A DNA stretch of 64,000 bases from CAWATZ01 sp963784995 (GCA_963784995.1 CAWATZ010000003.1:2852001-2916000); one strand, 5' to 3'; numbered from the stretch's first letter, positions 47,995 through 57,131 are shown. The notes: generated by a model not told the origin, from the sequence alone. Numbers and translations: made by a program.

Positions 47995-48426
47995 ATGCTC
48001 GACACGATTCGTCAAGCCTGGGGTTGGATCGGCCTCGAACCTGCCGAGGTCGTCGCCAGCAATCCGTTCGGGAACCTGATCGTCCGAGCAATCGATGGAG
48101 CGTTCTGGCGAATCTGTCCGGAGGAGCTGTCCTGCAATCGAATCGCTGCGAATGCGACCGAGTTGGCTGCGCTCTTCGCGGAAGAGGATTTTCAGCTTGA
48201 TTGGCAAATGTCGCGATTGGTTGAGTTAGCAAACCACAAGCTCGGTCCGCTCCCGGAAGGCACGTGCTATTGCCTCATGCGGCCTGCCGTGTTGGGTGGG
48301 AGCTACGACGAAGAAAACTTCGGAACGATTTCAGTGCAAGAGTTGCTCTCCTTTTCCGGGGATTTGGCGGAAAAGATCAAGGATCTCCCGGATGGTGCCA
48401 CTGTGCAGTTTAAGATTGTACCGTAG
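47995..48426 (+). CDS. Tdi1-like (DUF1851) immunity-type protein, orphan
   Basis: A 143-residue protein. The C-terminal half matches the DUF1851/Tdi1 immunity domain: GTCYCLMRPAVLGGSYDEEN, FGTISVQELLSFSGDLAEKI, KDLPDGATVQFKIVP. The N-terminus starts MLDTIRQAWGWIGLEPAEVV. Tdi1 proteins neutralise DNA-acting type VI effectors in proteobacteria; no effector or secretion gene is nearby, so here it is an orphan. The codon use and lower GC than its neighbours suggest recent arrival. No obvious ribosome site precedes ATG 47995. Confidence 0.82.
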   Translation: MLDTIRQAWGWIGLEPAEVVASNPFGNLIVRAIDGAFWRICPEELSCNRIAANATELAALFAEEDFQLDWQMSRLVELANHKLGPLPEGTCYCLMRPAVLGGSYDEENFGTISVQELLSFSGDLAEKIKDLPDGATVQFKIVP

Positions 48427-48495
48427 GTGCTATGAAACCAAACGCCTGACAGTCTGACAAACTTGTTTCTCCTTTTCCTCAAAGGAATCGATACC

Positions 48496-50193
48496 ATGAG
48501 ACGCTTCTGGACCACCCTTGTTGTTCTGCTGCCGCTGGATCTCTCTGTCCCGGCGCTTGCCCAGGACAAACCCCAGGACACCATCAAGAGCTTCACCTTC
48601 AAGAAGACCAAGCAAGCCGACCTCACCATCCAGGTCCACTTGCCGCCCGACTGGAAGAAGGAGGACCGGCGGCCGGCCATCGTCTTCTGGTTCGGCGGCG
48701 GGTTCAAGAGGGGCAGCGTCGGCCAGTTCGAGCCGCAAGCCGCCTACTTCGCCAGCCGGGGCATGATCGCGGCGCGGGCCGACTACCGCGTGAAGGATCG
48801 GCATGGCGTTGAGCCGGACGTCTGCGTCGAGGACGGCAAGAGCGCGGTCCGCTGGCTGCGGCAGAACGCGGCCATGCTGGGCCTTGACCCGGACCGCATC
48901 GTCGCCTCCGGCGGCTCGGCCGGCGGCTACGTCGCGGCTTGCACCGCCTGCCCGGGATTGGACGCGGCGGGCGAAGACCGGAAAATCTCCTCCCGGCCCA
49001 ATGCCATGATCCTCTTCAATCCCTTCGTGCCATTTGTCAAGGACAGGGACTCCTGGAAGATCGTGCCCACCCTGCATTTGAGCAAGGAAACGCCGCCAGC
49101 GCTGCTCCTGTTCGGCACCCAGGATGCACTGCTGAAAAACGCGGAGGAGTACCTGGCCAAATCCAAGCAAGTTGGCCACAAGGGCGAACTGGACCTGGCC
49201 GAGGGCGTCGGCCACACCTTTTTCAACCGATCGCCTTGGCGGGAGAAAACTCTGCGGCGGGCGGACGAGTTCCTGGCAGGGCTGGGCTATCTGAAGGGGC
49301 AGCCGACCATCAAGGTTCCCGACAAGGCGCCACAACCTCCGCCCCGGCCGCAACTTCCGCCGCCGACGTATCGCGAAGTCAAGTATGGTCCTCATGAGCG
49401 GAACGTCCTCGATTTCTGGCAAGCGGAGTCGAAGCAACCGACTCCGCTGTTGATTTCCATTCATGGCGGAGGCTTTACTCAGGGCAACAAGAGCGTGCAG
49501 CCGCAGCTCCTGAAAGAGTGCCTGGACAATGGCATCTCGGTTGCCGCCATCACCTATCGCTATTCCACCCAGGCCATCGCCCCGGCGCCCTTCCAGGATG
49601 GGGCCCGGGCCGTGCAGTTCCTGCGCTCCAGGGCCAGGGAATGGAACATCGACCCCAAACGCCTCGCCGCCACGGGCGGTTCCGCGGGAGCCGGCATCTC
49701 GCTTTGGCTCGGCTTCCACAAGGACCTCGCCGACTCGAAGAGCGAAGATCCGATCCTGCGCCAGTCCACCCGGCTGACGTGTGCGTTCGTCTTCGAGGGG
49801 CAAACCTCGTACGATCCGCGCTTCATCCGCAAGCTGTTTCCCGGCAAGGACATCTACAAGATTGGTGCATTGCGAAAGCTCTTCGACGCGGACCTGGACA
49901 AGCTGGATGACCTCCCGGCCGAGAAATACAAGCTGTTTGAGGAGGTTTCCGCGATCAACCATCTGAGCAAGGACGATCCGCCGGTCCTGCTCTTTTACAA
50001 CAATCCCATCGACGCCGAGATCACCAACCAGGGGATTGGCATTCACCATCCGCTGTTCGGCAAGGCGCTCAAAGAGCAGATGGACGCCCTCAAGATCCCC
50101 TGCGAGGTCAATGCGGCCGGCAAGCGCCTGGGCGGGGGCACGCCGACCAGACCCATCGACTTCCTGCAAGAACATTTCGGGATGAAGAAGTGA
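48496..50193 (+). CDS. Secreted protein with two alpha/beta-hydrolase (carboxylesterase-type) domains
   Basis: A 565-residue protein with signal peptide (RRFWTTLVVLLPLDLSVPALAQ). The first hydrolase domain (about 30-270) has the oxyanion word FWFGGGF and nucleophile elbow GGSAGGY, and ends with a HTFF catalytic-His region. A Pro-rich linker joins it to the second domain (about 300-565), which has ISIHGGGF and GGSAGAGISLW. Both carry the HSL/BD-FAE-like Gly-x-Ser-x-Gly signature. In the second domain, the expected catalytic His is less clear. AAGGA precedes ATG 48496. Double hydrolases of this type are uncommon; substrates may be acetylated or feruloylated polysaccharides (inference). Confidence 0.88.
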   Translation: MRRFWTTLVVLLPLDLSVPALAQDKPQDTIKSFTFKKTKQADLTIQVHLPPDWKKEDRRPAIVFWFGGGFKRGSVGQFEPQAAYFASRGMIAARADYRVKDRHGVEPDVCVEDGKSAVRWLRQNAAMLGLDPDRIVASGGSAGGYVAACTACPGLDAAGEDRKISSRPNAMILFNPFVPFVKDRDSWKIVPTLHLSKETPPALLLFGTQDALLKNAEEYLAKSKQVGHKGELDLAEGVGHTFFNRSPWREKTLRRADEFLAGLGYLKGQPTIKVPDKAPQPPPRPQLPPPTYREVKYGPHERNVLDFWQAESKQPTPLLISIHGGGFTQGNKSVQPQLLKECLDNGISVAAITYRYSTQAIAPAPFQDGARAVQFLRSRAREWNIDPKRLAATGGSAGAGISLWLGFHKDLADSKSEDPILRQSTRLTCAFVFEGQTSYDPRFIRKLFPGKDIYKIGALRKLFDADLDKLDDLPAEKYKLFEEVSAINHLSKDDPPVLLFYNNPIDAEITNQGIGIHHPLFGKALKEQMDALKIPCEVNAAGKRLGGGTPTRPIDFLQEHFGMKK

Positions 50194-50323
50194 TGCCGAC
50201 GCGACGACGATCCTCCCCTCTCCCCGCTGGGTGTAACGACCTGCTCCAACCGTGATGCCATCTCCGGGACGGCGCGGTATAACAGGATACAGTCCAGCTC
50301 CTCCAACCCAAGGAGATGATTTC

Positions 50324-50785
50324 ATGCTCCCGACCCTGATTGCCGGCGTGCTCCTGGCAGCTCCAGCGCCCCAGGAAGTTCCACTCCCCAGCGTTCCGCC
50401 TCCCCTGTTTGCCGTCTTTCGCATGGAGGGCGACAAACTGATCTCTCGCGAGTTCGTGCCCATCGCCACGGAGAAGGTCCGTGAGGTCCAGCGCGTCGTC
50501 GGAGGCCAGCAGGTCGTTGTCCGGGAGAAGTTCATCGAATTCACCCACAGGGCCGTCGAAAAGTCCTTCAATGCCAAGGGCGTGCAAGCCTTCGACACTT
50601 CCGGCCGACCCATCGCCGCGGACCGGCTGCCGAACTTGCTGCGGAAGGACACGCTGGTCGTGATCTCCCCCAACGGCAGCAAGCCGGACCCCGCCTACCT
50701 GCGGGCGCTGAAGGATGGCATTTTGATCCTGGTGTTGCCGGCCCCCAGCCAGGATCCCATTATCCGCGTCCCGGCGCCGAAGTGA
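50324..50785 (+). CDS. Small exported protein of unknown function
   Basis: A 153-residue protein. ATG 50324 has AAGGAG 8-9 bases upstream and starts a short hydrophobic signal (LPTLIAGVLLAAPAP). The mature part (FAVFRMEGDKLISREF, VREKFIEFTHRAVEKSF, FDTSGRPIAADRLPNLLRKD, RALKDGILILVLP) resembles, from memory, planctomycete secreted proteins with no assigned function. A weak hairpin GCCAGC/GCTGGC lies right after the stop (50787-50804). Confidence 0.7.
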   Translation: MLPTLIAGVLLAAPAPQEVPLPSVPPPLFAVFRMEGDKLISREFVPIATEKVREVQRVVGGQQVVVREKFIEFTHRAVEKSFNAKGVQAFDTSGRPIAADRLPNLLRKDTLVVISPNGSKPDPAYLRALKDGILILVLPAPSQDPIIRVPAPK

Positions 50786-51057
50786 AGCCAGCAGCCACGC
50801 TGGCGAGTCCTGCGGTCAGGCCCAGCGGCAGAGCGTTTTCGCCCTACCGCTGGCCGCCGCGGTAGAATGTGCTGGGTTTCCTCCGTTAGGGACGGTCCGG
50901 CACTCCCATCCGGGACTGGCCTCCCCTGACCTACCATGCTCGCGATCCTCACCGGCCCGACCAGGCGTCAATCGCTCAACAGCACGCTTGACACAGCAAC
51001 CCAGGGGCGTACTACTGACATTCAGGAACGAGCCGTGGACCTCCGGGGAGGATCGCA

Positions 51058-51604
51058 ATGAAGGCATTTGCAATCGGGGTCGTCCTTCTGACCATCGCTG
51101 TGGTGCATGCGGATCCCCAGCAGCTGCCGCCGCCGACGCTCATCGAGACGGCGGGCGCCCGCTGGGAGTATCGCGTCCTGACCAGGGAGCAATTGCTCGA
51201 TCTGGGCAAGAAGGACCTGGCCGCCGGTCTGAATCGGGTCGGCGCCGAAGGCTGGGAGCTGGTCTCAACCGAAGGGGTCTACCTCTTCAAGAGGCTCCGG
51301 GTCGAAGCCCCCAAGATGGCTGACGCCGCCGCGCAAGCAGGCGGACGACAACGTCCGGAAGAAGGTGGACGACATCAAGAGTTACATCCTCATCGCGGAA
51401 ACCGACCTGGAGACGTGGCGCGACCGGGTGAGCTGGTCGGAACGCATGGTCAAGCGCGGTTACGTCAGCGGCCAGCGCCTCCAGGCCGAGAAACTGCAGC
51501 TGCTGAAGGCCGAGGTGGCCCTGGAGAAGGCCCGCAGGGACCTCAGGGAACTTCTGCCCAAACCGAAGGGATCGACCGAGAAAGAACGCCAGCCGGAGAA
51601 GTGA
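51058..51604 (+). CDS. Exported small protein with coiled coil, frame broken near 51325
   Basis: ATG 51058 has GGGGAGG upstream and a signal peptide (KAFAIGVVLLTIAVVHAD). The next 75 residues (RWEYRVLTREQLLDLGKK, NRVGAEGWELVSTEGVYLFKR) resemble DUF4177-like domains in planctomycetes. The original frame then becomes low-complexity nonsense to 51822, while the frame +1 carries a good coiled coil (VRKKVDDIKSYILIAETDLE, VSWSERMVKRGYVSGQRLQ, LLKAEVALEKARRDLRELL) ending at 51604. One base change near 51325 (ACGCCGCCGCGCAAG) would yield about 181 residues. A sequencing indel or recent frameshift. Confidence 0.68.
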
Positions 51605-51621
51605 TGGTCCGGGCCCGGCCT

Positions 51622-51672
51622 GGCGGCGCTTTTCGGTCGGGGACGTCCTCCCAGCGACAGAAAAGCGCCGCC
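51622..51672. terminator. Bidirectional hairpin between convergent genes
   Basis: GGCGGCGCTTTTC (51622-51634) pairs with GAAAAGCGCCGCC (51660-51672), with a 25-nt loop. A TTTTC run sits in the left arm and GAAAA in the right, so each strand has a short T run inside the stem. It lies between the genes ending at 51604 and 51687. Confidence 0.6.
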
Positions 51673-51686
51673 CGGCGGCCTGTCGA

Positions 51687-52694
51687 TCAGTATTGCGGCG
51701 TTGGCTCGCCACCTTGCTTGGTGGACAGGGCCGCCAGAGTGCAGATTGGCATGGTCTTGACGATCAGGTGGACGGAGCCATCAGCAAAAACCACGTTGGC
51801 CCCGGCGGGGTGGAAACCATAGACCTCGCTATTGTTGTCGCAGTTGGCGGAACAAAGGGTGGCGGCGTACGCGGTGCTGACGCACGTGTCCTTCTGGCCT
51901 GCAGGCACCGGGCTGGGGAAGAAGCTAGGACCGCAGCCGGGATCAACACCATCGATACTGAAAGCCGCGTTGGGGTCGGACCAGGCGCCTTCCTTGTTGG
52001 CTTTATCTACAGCGGTAAAAGTGGAGATCAGCGCCCCGCCCACTCCGTACCAGTTGGGTCTGCCGGCATCCTCCGCAACCAGGATGGTGTTGGAAGTCCC
52101 ATCCGTGACGGCCAGGATCGGGGTGGGATTGGTTTTCTCCATGCAGCCGTTGGGGTTGCCACTCGGGATCGAGCAGCCGCCGGGAGCAGTGCCGAGCGGC
52201 GGCTGGACAATTTGCAAATGGACCTGGTTGATCGAGCTATAGTCCGTGGCACCGCGCGTCTCGGTGGTGCCCGAGTTATCGGAGACGGAGGTATCGACCC
52301 GCGGGTAACCGGGACAGCTGGGACATTGGTAGGTCCGGATGATGTTGGCCACGGCTGCCGAGTTGCCGGGGGCGTCCCAGTTCACGGTGAAATTGTACTG
52401 ATTGTACACCACCTGCTGTTCAATGTACGGCAAGAGCAGCGTCATCCAGGACATCAGAGGCGGGTCGGCAGCAGAGGTGTCGCCCGGCGGGAACATTTGG
52501 TTGTTGGCGCCGGCATAGTTGAGCAGGCCCAGGCCCATTTGCTTGAGGTTGTTCTGGCACTGGGTCCGTGCAGCCGCCTCGCGAACTTGCTGGACGGCGG
52601 GTAAGAGCAGCCCGATCAAGATGGCAATGATGGCGATGACGACGAGAAGCTCAATGAGAGTGAATCCCGATCGTCCGGCTGGCCTGGCATTCAT
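51687..52694 (-). CDS. DUF1559 prepilin-like secreted protein
   Basis: A 335-residue DUF1559 protein. After a basic start comes GFTLIELLVVIAIIAILIG with cleavage after Gly10, then AVQQVREAAARTQC, NNLKQMGLGLLNY, GTSNTILVAEDAG and a C-terminal HPAGANVVFADGS (a variant of H-X9-DG). ATG 52694 has GGAGATTC upstream. It is the second gene after a lipoprotein gene, 53 bases downstream, mirroring the 18177/19297 pair. Confidence 0.92.
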   Translation of the reverse strand: MNARPAGRSGFTLIELLVVIAIIAILIGLLLPAVQQVREAAARTQCQNNLKQMGLGLLNYAGANNQMFPPGDTSAADPPLMSWMTLLLPYIEQQVVYNQYNFTVNWDAPGNSAAVANIIRTYQCPSCPGYPRVDTSVSDNSGTTETRGATDYSSINQVHLQIVQPPLGTAPGGCSIPSGNPNGCMEKTNPTPILAVTDGTSNTILVAEDAGRPNWYGVGGALISTFTAVDKANKEGAWSDPNAAFSIDGVDPGCGPSFFPSPVPAGQKDTCVSTAYAATLCSANCDNNSEVYGFHPAGANVVFADGSVHLIVKTMPICTLAALSTKQGGEPTPQY

Positions 52695-52747
52695 CAAGGA
52701 ATCTCCTCAAAAGGCGCGGATCAAGGACCCAAGACACCTGCAAGGGT

Positions 52748-53185
52748 TCATCTGGTGATCGTCAATTCAAAAGGAGGCAAGTCGTTGCTTCCACTCTTCA
52801 CCTCGGCGGTCAAGCCCGAAGTGGTCGGGTTCTTGTACTGGGGAGGCAGATAGTCGTTGACAATGTCATCCCCCTTGCGGGCGAGTTCCACCCAGCTGAC
52901 CGTGACCGCATAGCGACCCGCGGGAGCGCCGTCCTGATAGCGGTACGTGGTCAGCTGAAAGCTGCCATCGGCACCCACGGTGCCTCGCGGCCGCTCCGGG
53001 AACTTTTCCGAGGGCGGCTCCGGGTGAAAGACCACTGCGGCATTCACGGCAGGCTGACCGTTCACCAGGACCTTCCCCTTGACGTGGTAGACCGTCTTGT
53101 GGCCGGAACATCCAGACAGGGCAACAACGGCCCCCAGCAGCAAAAGCCTCGTCAGGACAACCAGCGAACGCTGTTGATCCACCAT
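52748..53185 (-). CDS. Small lipoprotein with transthyretin-like fold
   Basis: A 145-residue lipoprotein: signal VLTRLLLLGAVVALSGCSGH with lipobox LSGC, then YHVKGKVLVNGQPAVNAAVVF, the FxLTTY and AGRYAVTVSW segments of a carboxypeptidase-regulatory/transthyretin-like domain. GGAGGAGG precedes ATG 53185. It leads the DUF1559 gene on the same strand and is a paralogue in layout of the lipoprotein at 19297. Confidence 0.87.
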   Translation of the reverse strand: MVDQQRSLVVLTRLLLLGAVVALSGCSGHKTVYHVKGKVLVNGQPAVNAAVVFHPEPPSEKFPERPRGTVGADGSFQLTTYRYQDGAPAGRYAVTVSWVELARKGDDIVNDYLPPQYKNPTTSGLTAEVKSGSNDLPPFELTITR

Positions 53186-53283
53186 GCAACCTCCTCCGTC
53201 AGTTCGTGTTGTCAGTGTTAGCCCAGCACCAAAGCCCATTCAAGGACAGACTTAACAATTCATCGATCCTTCACGCTTCCTAA

Positions 53284-53326
53284 TTGGTTTCTAAATCGAT
53301 TCTTCACGAATCGATTTAGAAACCAA
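53284..53326. terminator. 19-bp perfect hairpin
   Basis: TTGGTTTCTAAATCGATTC and GAATCGATTTAGAAACCAA flank a 5-nt loop (TTCAC). It is AT-rich, unlike the surroundings, and lies 143 bases after the kinase gene stop at 53469 and 99 bases before the lipoprotein start on the same strand. It is either a terminator or an operator of a regulator. Confidence 0.6.
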
Positions 53327-53468
53327 CAAAGGTGCAGAAGCGATTACCGAAGAGGTCGGATGACGATGGACGTGGAACGCGGCGTTTCCTCTCCTGGAGA
53401 ACCTGTCTCTTCCTCCAGGATCGTCCACGTGCGCGTTCTTGAGGTTGTTTCTCGGGCCGTGGGGAGGG

Positions 53469-55720
53469 TCAGCGAGGCGGCACCGTCGAACCGGACGTCC
53501 CGGGCGGTGCAGGCGGTGGGGGGAAGAGCGTGACAGGAGTCTTCACCGCTGGGCCGGTCAGAGTCCTCCACCGCTGGACCTGTTCTTCCGTCAAGACGGC
53601 GAGCATGCGCTCCTTCGCCCGCTTGTCCCTGGCGCCAGCAGCGCCGGAGGCGCCCGCAGCCAGGCGCGGACCCCGCATCCAGCCGAAGAGGACCTCGTCC
53701 TCGATGGTGCGGATCTGCTCGCGCTGTTCGGCCGTCAGCTTCAATTCCGCAACCACTTCCGGCTCGCTGAAGGCAGAGGGCCCCTCGGCCTGCAGCGCGA
53801 TCTGGCGGAGGCGGGTCCGCTGGGCCGGGGTCAGGAGCCCGTTGACTTCGACCTCGTAGGTCCGGGCCCGCGCCACCGCTCGCCGGCCCCGTTCGGTCGG
53901 GGAGAGTCGGCCCACGTCTGCCAGCGACTCCATCCACTCCTTGCCGACGCGAGCGCAGAACTCCTTGACCCTGGGCCGCTGGTCGTCCCCCAGGCCGAGG
54001 TCGTCGAGCACCGCCGGCTGACACAGCAGATACAGCTGGGTGGCGGCACGCAGCACGGCCAGGTCGGCGAGGACCTTCTCCACGCGCTGTTTGGCATCGA
54101 GCAAGTCGGCCCGGGCCTCGGGGTCGTCGCGGCGCTGTTCGAGGAACTCCTGGTAATAGGCCAGGACCGACCCGAGCAGGCGTTTGCGCAGCCTCTCCAG
54201 GCCCGGCCGGTCGGCCAGTTCCTCCTGGCTGATGCGGAACAGTTCGTCCACGGAGCGGCGGGCCAGGCGGAAGCGGGCCTCCGCCTCCTCGGCCCGCTGC
54301 CGCTCGCGCCGGTAGGCCTCTTCCGCCTTCCGCTGCTCGGCCCGCGTGCGATTCTGTTCGCCGCGGATCAGGAGCGCGCTCAGCGAGGACCCGGCGGAAA
54401 GAAGGAGCAGGACCACCACGCCGGCAGCGACGAGCGACGGGTGGCGGCGGAGCAGTTTCCGCAGCCGTTCGGCCGCGGTCGGCCGGCGGGCCAGGACCGG
54501 CCGGTTGTCCAGGAAGCGCTGGAGGTCCTCGGCCAGCGCCCGGGCCGTGGGATAGCGCTCCGCCGGCTCCTTGCGGAGCGCCTTCAGCACGACCGTTTCC
54601 AGTTCCCGCGGGACGGAGGGATGAAGGGCCCGTGGCGGTCGGGGCTCCTCGCTGGCGATCTGGCGCTGCAGCTCGTTGCGGTCGCGGCCCTCGAAGAGCG
54701 GCCGCAGGGTCAGCAGCTCGTAGAGGGTGGCCCCCAGGGAGTAAACGTCGCTGCGCTGATCGACCACGCCTGCCCGGGCCCGGACCTGCTCGGGGCTGGC
54801 GTAGCGGAGCGTGCCGAGCAGTTCCCCGGTGACGGTGAGCCCGGTATCGCCGGCAACCTGGGCCAGGCCGAAGTCGGTGACCCAGAGCTGCCCCCGGGGA
54901 TCAAGCAGCAGGTTGGCCGGTTTGACGTCGCGGTGGACAATGCCCACCGCGTGGGCGTGCTCCAGCGCCAGGGCCGCCTGCCGGCCCTGGCGGGCCACCC
55001 AGTCGTAGTACCTGCGGCTGCCGTTCGCAGGAGTCAGGGGATAGGAGTCAGGAGTCAGGGGACAGGAGTCAGAAGTCAGGCTCTCTGACCCCTGACTCCT
55101 GACTCCTGACTCCTGAGAGAGGCCACCAGATGGGCCAGGCTCCGCCCTTCGATGAACTGCATGGCGTAGTAGTGGACGCCGCGCTCCTCGCCGACGGTGT
55201 ACACCGGGACGATGTTCTCATGGCGCAGGCAGGCGGCCGCGAGGGCTTCATTCTTGAAACGCTGCAGCTGACGGCTGTCGAGGGCCGCCGCGAAGGGCAG
55301 CACCTTCAGGGCCACACGCCGCCGCAGCGAGATCTGCTCGGCCTCGTAGACCACGCCCATGCCGCCCCGGCCAACCTCGCGCAGCAGGCGGAAATCCCCC
55401 AGTTCCCCGAGGGCGGGTGCCGATGCGCCAGCGGCAGGCCCCGGCGAGCCGGGGGCGTCAGCCCCCGGATTCTCGGGAGAATCCGGGGGCTGACGCCCCC
55501 GGCTCGCCCGTTCCCCCCCGTCGCGCAGGGCGGCGGCGAGCCGCTCCACCTCGTCGTGGCCGGCGAAGAACTCCTCCAGTTCGCCGCGGAGGTCGGGGTA
55601 GGAGGCGAGGAACTGGTCGCGGTCCAGCTCTCGGCCGGCTTGCCGCGCCTCGACGTAGGCGAGCAGGGCCTCGTTCAGCCGTGCTTCGCGGTCCGGGTTG
55701 TCGGTCAGGGCACGTGTCAC
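53469..55720 (-). CDS. Ser/Thr protein kinase, frame broken at an inserted heptamer repeat
   Basis: GTG 55720 overlaps the sigma-factor stop by 4 bases (GTGA). The N-terminal frame has ARLNEALLAYVEARQAGREL, a 32-bp in-frame hairpin, then REVGRGGMGVVYEAEQ, VALKVLP and YYAMQFIEGRSLAHLV, and stops inside a repeat at 55076. The C-terminal frame resumes with AALALEHAHAVGIVHRDVKP, DFGLAQ, SPEQVRARAGVVDQRSDVYS, a membrane helix (LVAAGVVVLLLLSAGSSLSALL) and a coiled-coil ectodomain ending at 53469. Joined by a one-base change it would be about 750 residues. The break coincides with the GGAGTCA repeat at 55028-55115, which other kinases here tolerate in frame. A sequencing error in the repeat or a true knock-out is possible. 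Confidence 0.75.
55028..55115. repeat. Heptamer (AGGAGTC) inverted repeat inside the kinase gene
   Basis: Multiple AGGAGTC words (55028-55080) are followed by GACTCCT words (55087-55115). The sequence is of the type seen in cyanobacterial STRR arrays. It lies between the hinge and the catalytic loop, and the frame changes here. Confidence 0.88.
55443..55508. repeat. 32-bp perfect inverted repeat with a 2-nt loop, in frame
   Basis: 55443-55474 is exactly complementary to 55477-55508 (starting GGCGAGCCGGGGGCGTCAGC). It is translated as an Arg/Pro/Gly-rich linker (ASRGRQPPDSPENPGADAP) just before the kinase domain. Confidence 0.92.
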
Positions 55721-56307
55721 GCCTTGTCCTCCCCTTGCTCCTGGAGCAACTGACGGAGTTTTTTCAGGGCACGGAACAGCAGCCCGACGACGGCCGGCCG
55801 GGTGCGCTCCATCAGCTCGGCGACCTCGGCCACCGGCAGGCCCTTCAGATGGTGCAGTTCCACGACCTGCCGCTGGTCTTCCGGCAGCCGGGTCAGGGCG
55901 GCCGCGAGCCGAAGTAACTCCTCGCAGCGGACCGCCCGCTGGCTGGGCGAAGTCTGGTCGGCGGCACACAGGCACTCCAGCCGGGAGGACGACAGGTCCA
56001 GGTCGCCCTCCAGGGAGCGTTCCCGGCCGATGTCGCGCGCCTGCGCCTCGAACCGGCGGATGGCGGCGGCCAGGACGTTGGCCAGGATGGTCCGGAGCCA
56101 GGCCAGTTTCTCGGCCTCGGTGGTGCCGCGGAACTGTCCCCGGGCCTGGTGGGCTTGCAAGATCGTCTGCTGGACGACGTCGGAACTGTCCAGCTTCGCC
56201 TGGAGGCGGGGGCCCAGCTGGGTCCGTGCCAGCAGCCGGAGGTAATCCCGATACCCCTCCAGGGGCCGCCCGTCTGGTTCGGCCGTACGGTTCACGAGGT
56301 CCCCCAT
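55717..56307 (-). CDS. ECF-type sigma factor paired with the kinase
   Basis: A 196-residue planctomycete sigma factor. Region 2 (LARTQLGPRLQAKLDSSDVV followed by QQTILQAHQARGQFRG and WLRTILANVLAAAIRRF) and region 4 (ALTRLPEDQRQVVELHHLKG, VAEVAELMERTRPAVVGLLF) are present. ATG 56307 begins MGDLVNRTAEPD; the frame is open to 56520 through a heptamer hairpin. The kinase start overlaps its stop, so the two are translated together. Confidence 0.9.
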   Translation of the reverse strand: MGDLVNRTAEPDGRPLEGYRDYLRLLARTQLGPRLQAKLDSSDVVQQTILQAHQARGQFRGTTEAEKLAWLRTILANVLAAAIRRFEAQARDIGRERSLEGDLDLSSSRLECLCAADQTSPSQRAVRCEELLRLAAALTRLPEDQRQVVELHHLKGLPVAEVAELMERTRPAVVGLLFRALKKLRQLLQEQGEDKA

Positions 56308-56371
56308 TGCTGCCCCTGACTTACTGGATGCCGTCAGCCCGCTTGAACAGCGCGCCCGCGTACATTCTAAC

Positions 56372-56450
56372 AAAGGCAGAAGGCAGAAGGCAGAATCAGA
56401 AGAGGAGCCTTTGCCGTAATTCCGCCTTCTGCCTTCTGCCTTCTGCCTTC
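56372..56450. repeat. Heptamer (AGAAGGC) inverted repeat upstream of the sigma factor
   Basis: AAGGCAGAAGGCAGAAGGCA (from 56373) pairs with TGCCTTCTGCCTTCTGCCTT (56430-56449). It lies between the divergent sigma-factor and secreted-protein genes. Confidence 0.9.
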
Positions 56451-56549
56451 CGAGGTCCGGGACGATTCTCCTGATTAAACGGGGCTTTCCGTGCCGACAA
56501 CCAGTAAGGAGGTGTTGCAAGTCCGATCCCCCGACGAGGAAAGTTTGCC

Positions 56550-57131
56550 ATGTCCCGGATGACTGGGTTAGTGGGGTTCTTGCTCGGTGTCGCGCTGTTC
56601 GGCCAGGCCGCGTTGGCGCTGGCGCAAATCAGCATGCCCCGGCCGATGCCGGGCGGCGTTGCGCTTCCGGCCGGTCCCGTGGGTGGGCCGTCTCTGACGC
56701 TGCCGGCGGGACCGCGGACGCCGTCGCTCGGTCCGCAGCTCAGCACTCCATCCCTGGGACAATCCTTGCCGGCCAGCGCTCCCTTGCCGGCCGCCGCGGC
56801 CCCTGCGGCAAACGTCGGCAGCTCGCCCTGGTCGGGACAGGCCGGGCAGGGTGGGTCGAGCGCCAGCCGCGAAAGCACTCCGGCAGCAACAACCTCAGTC
56901 CCGGTGGAACTGCGCTCGCCGTGGTCGGGATTGGAATCGGGGCAGACCATGAAGCCCGCTGTCAAGACACCCCGGAAGATCGGTGCCGGTGGGGGCAGTG
57001 GCGGCGGCGACGGAGGGGACGGCGGAGACGACGACAAGAAAGACGGGAAGAGCTGGCTGAAGAAAATCCCCTGGTGGGTCTGGGCCCTGCTCGTGCTGCT
57101 GGCGTTCGCCATCCTGGGCAGAGGGAAGTAA
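56550..57131 (+). CDS. Exported low-complexity protein with C-terminal membrane anchor
   Basis: A 193-residue protein: signal peptide (MTGLVGFLLGVALFGQAALA), a Pro/Ala/Ser/Gly-rich mature region with repeated SSPWSGQ/RSPWSGL, an Asp/Gly/Lys-rich stretch (about residues 147-165), and a C-terminal hydrophobic helix WWVWALLVLLAFAILGRGK. The short C-terminal helix plus basic tail resembles sortase-like or exosortase-like sorting signals, although no sorting motif is obvious before it. GAGGAAAG is upstream of ATG 56550. Function unknown. Confidence 0.7.
   Translation: MSRMTGLVGFLLGVALFGQAALALAQISMPRPMPGGVALPAGPVGGPSLTLPAGPRTPSLGPQLSTPSLGQSLPASAPLPAAAAPAANVGSSPWSGQAGQGGSSASRESTPAATTSVPVELRSPWSGLESGQTMKPAVKTPRKIGAGGGSGGGDGGDGGDDDKKDGKSWLKKIPWWVWALLVLLAFAILGRGK

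Noticed and set aside
53344..54024. 226-residue gene overlapping the kinase tail
   Set aside because: It lies in another frame of the coiled-coil ectodomain and has the Arg/Gly/Ala-rich look of a shadow frame.
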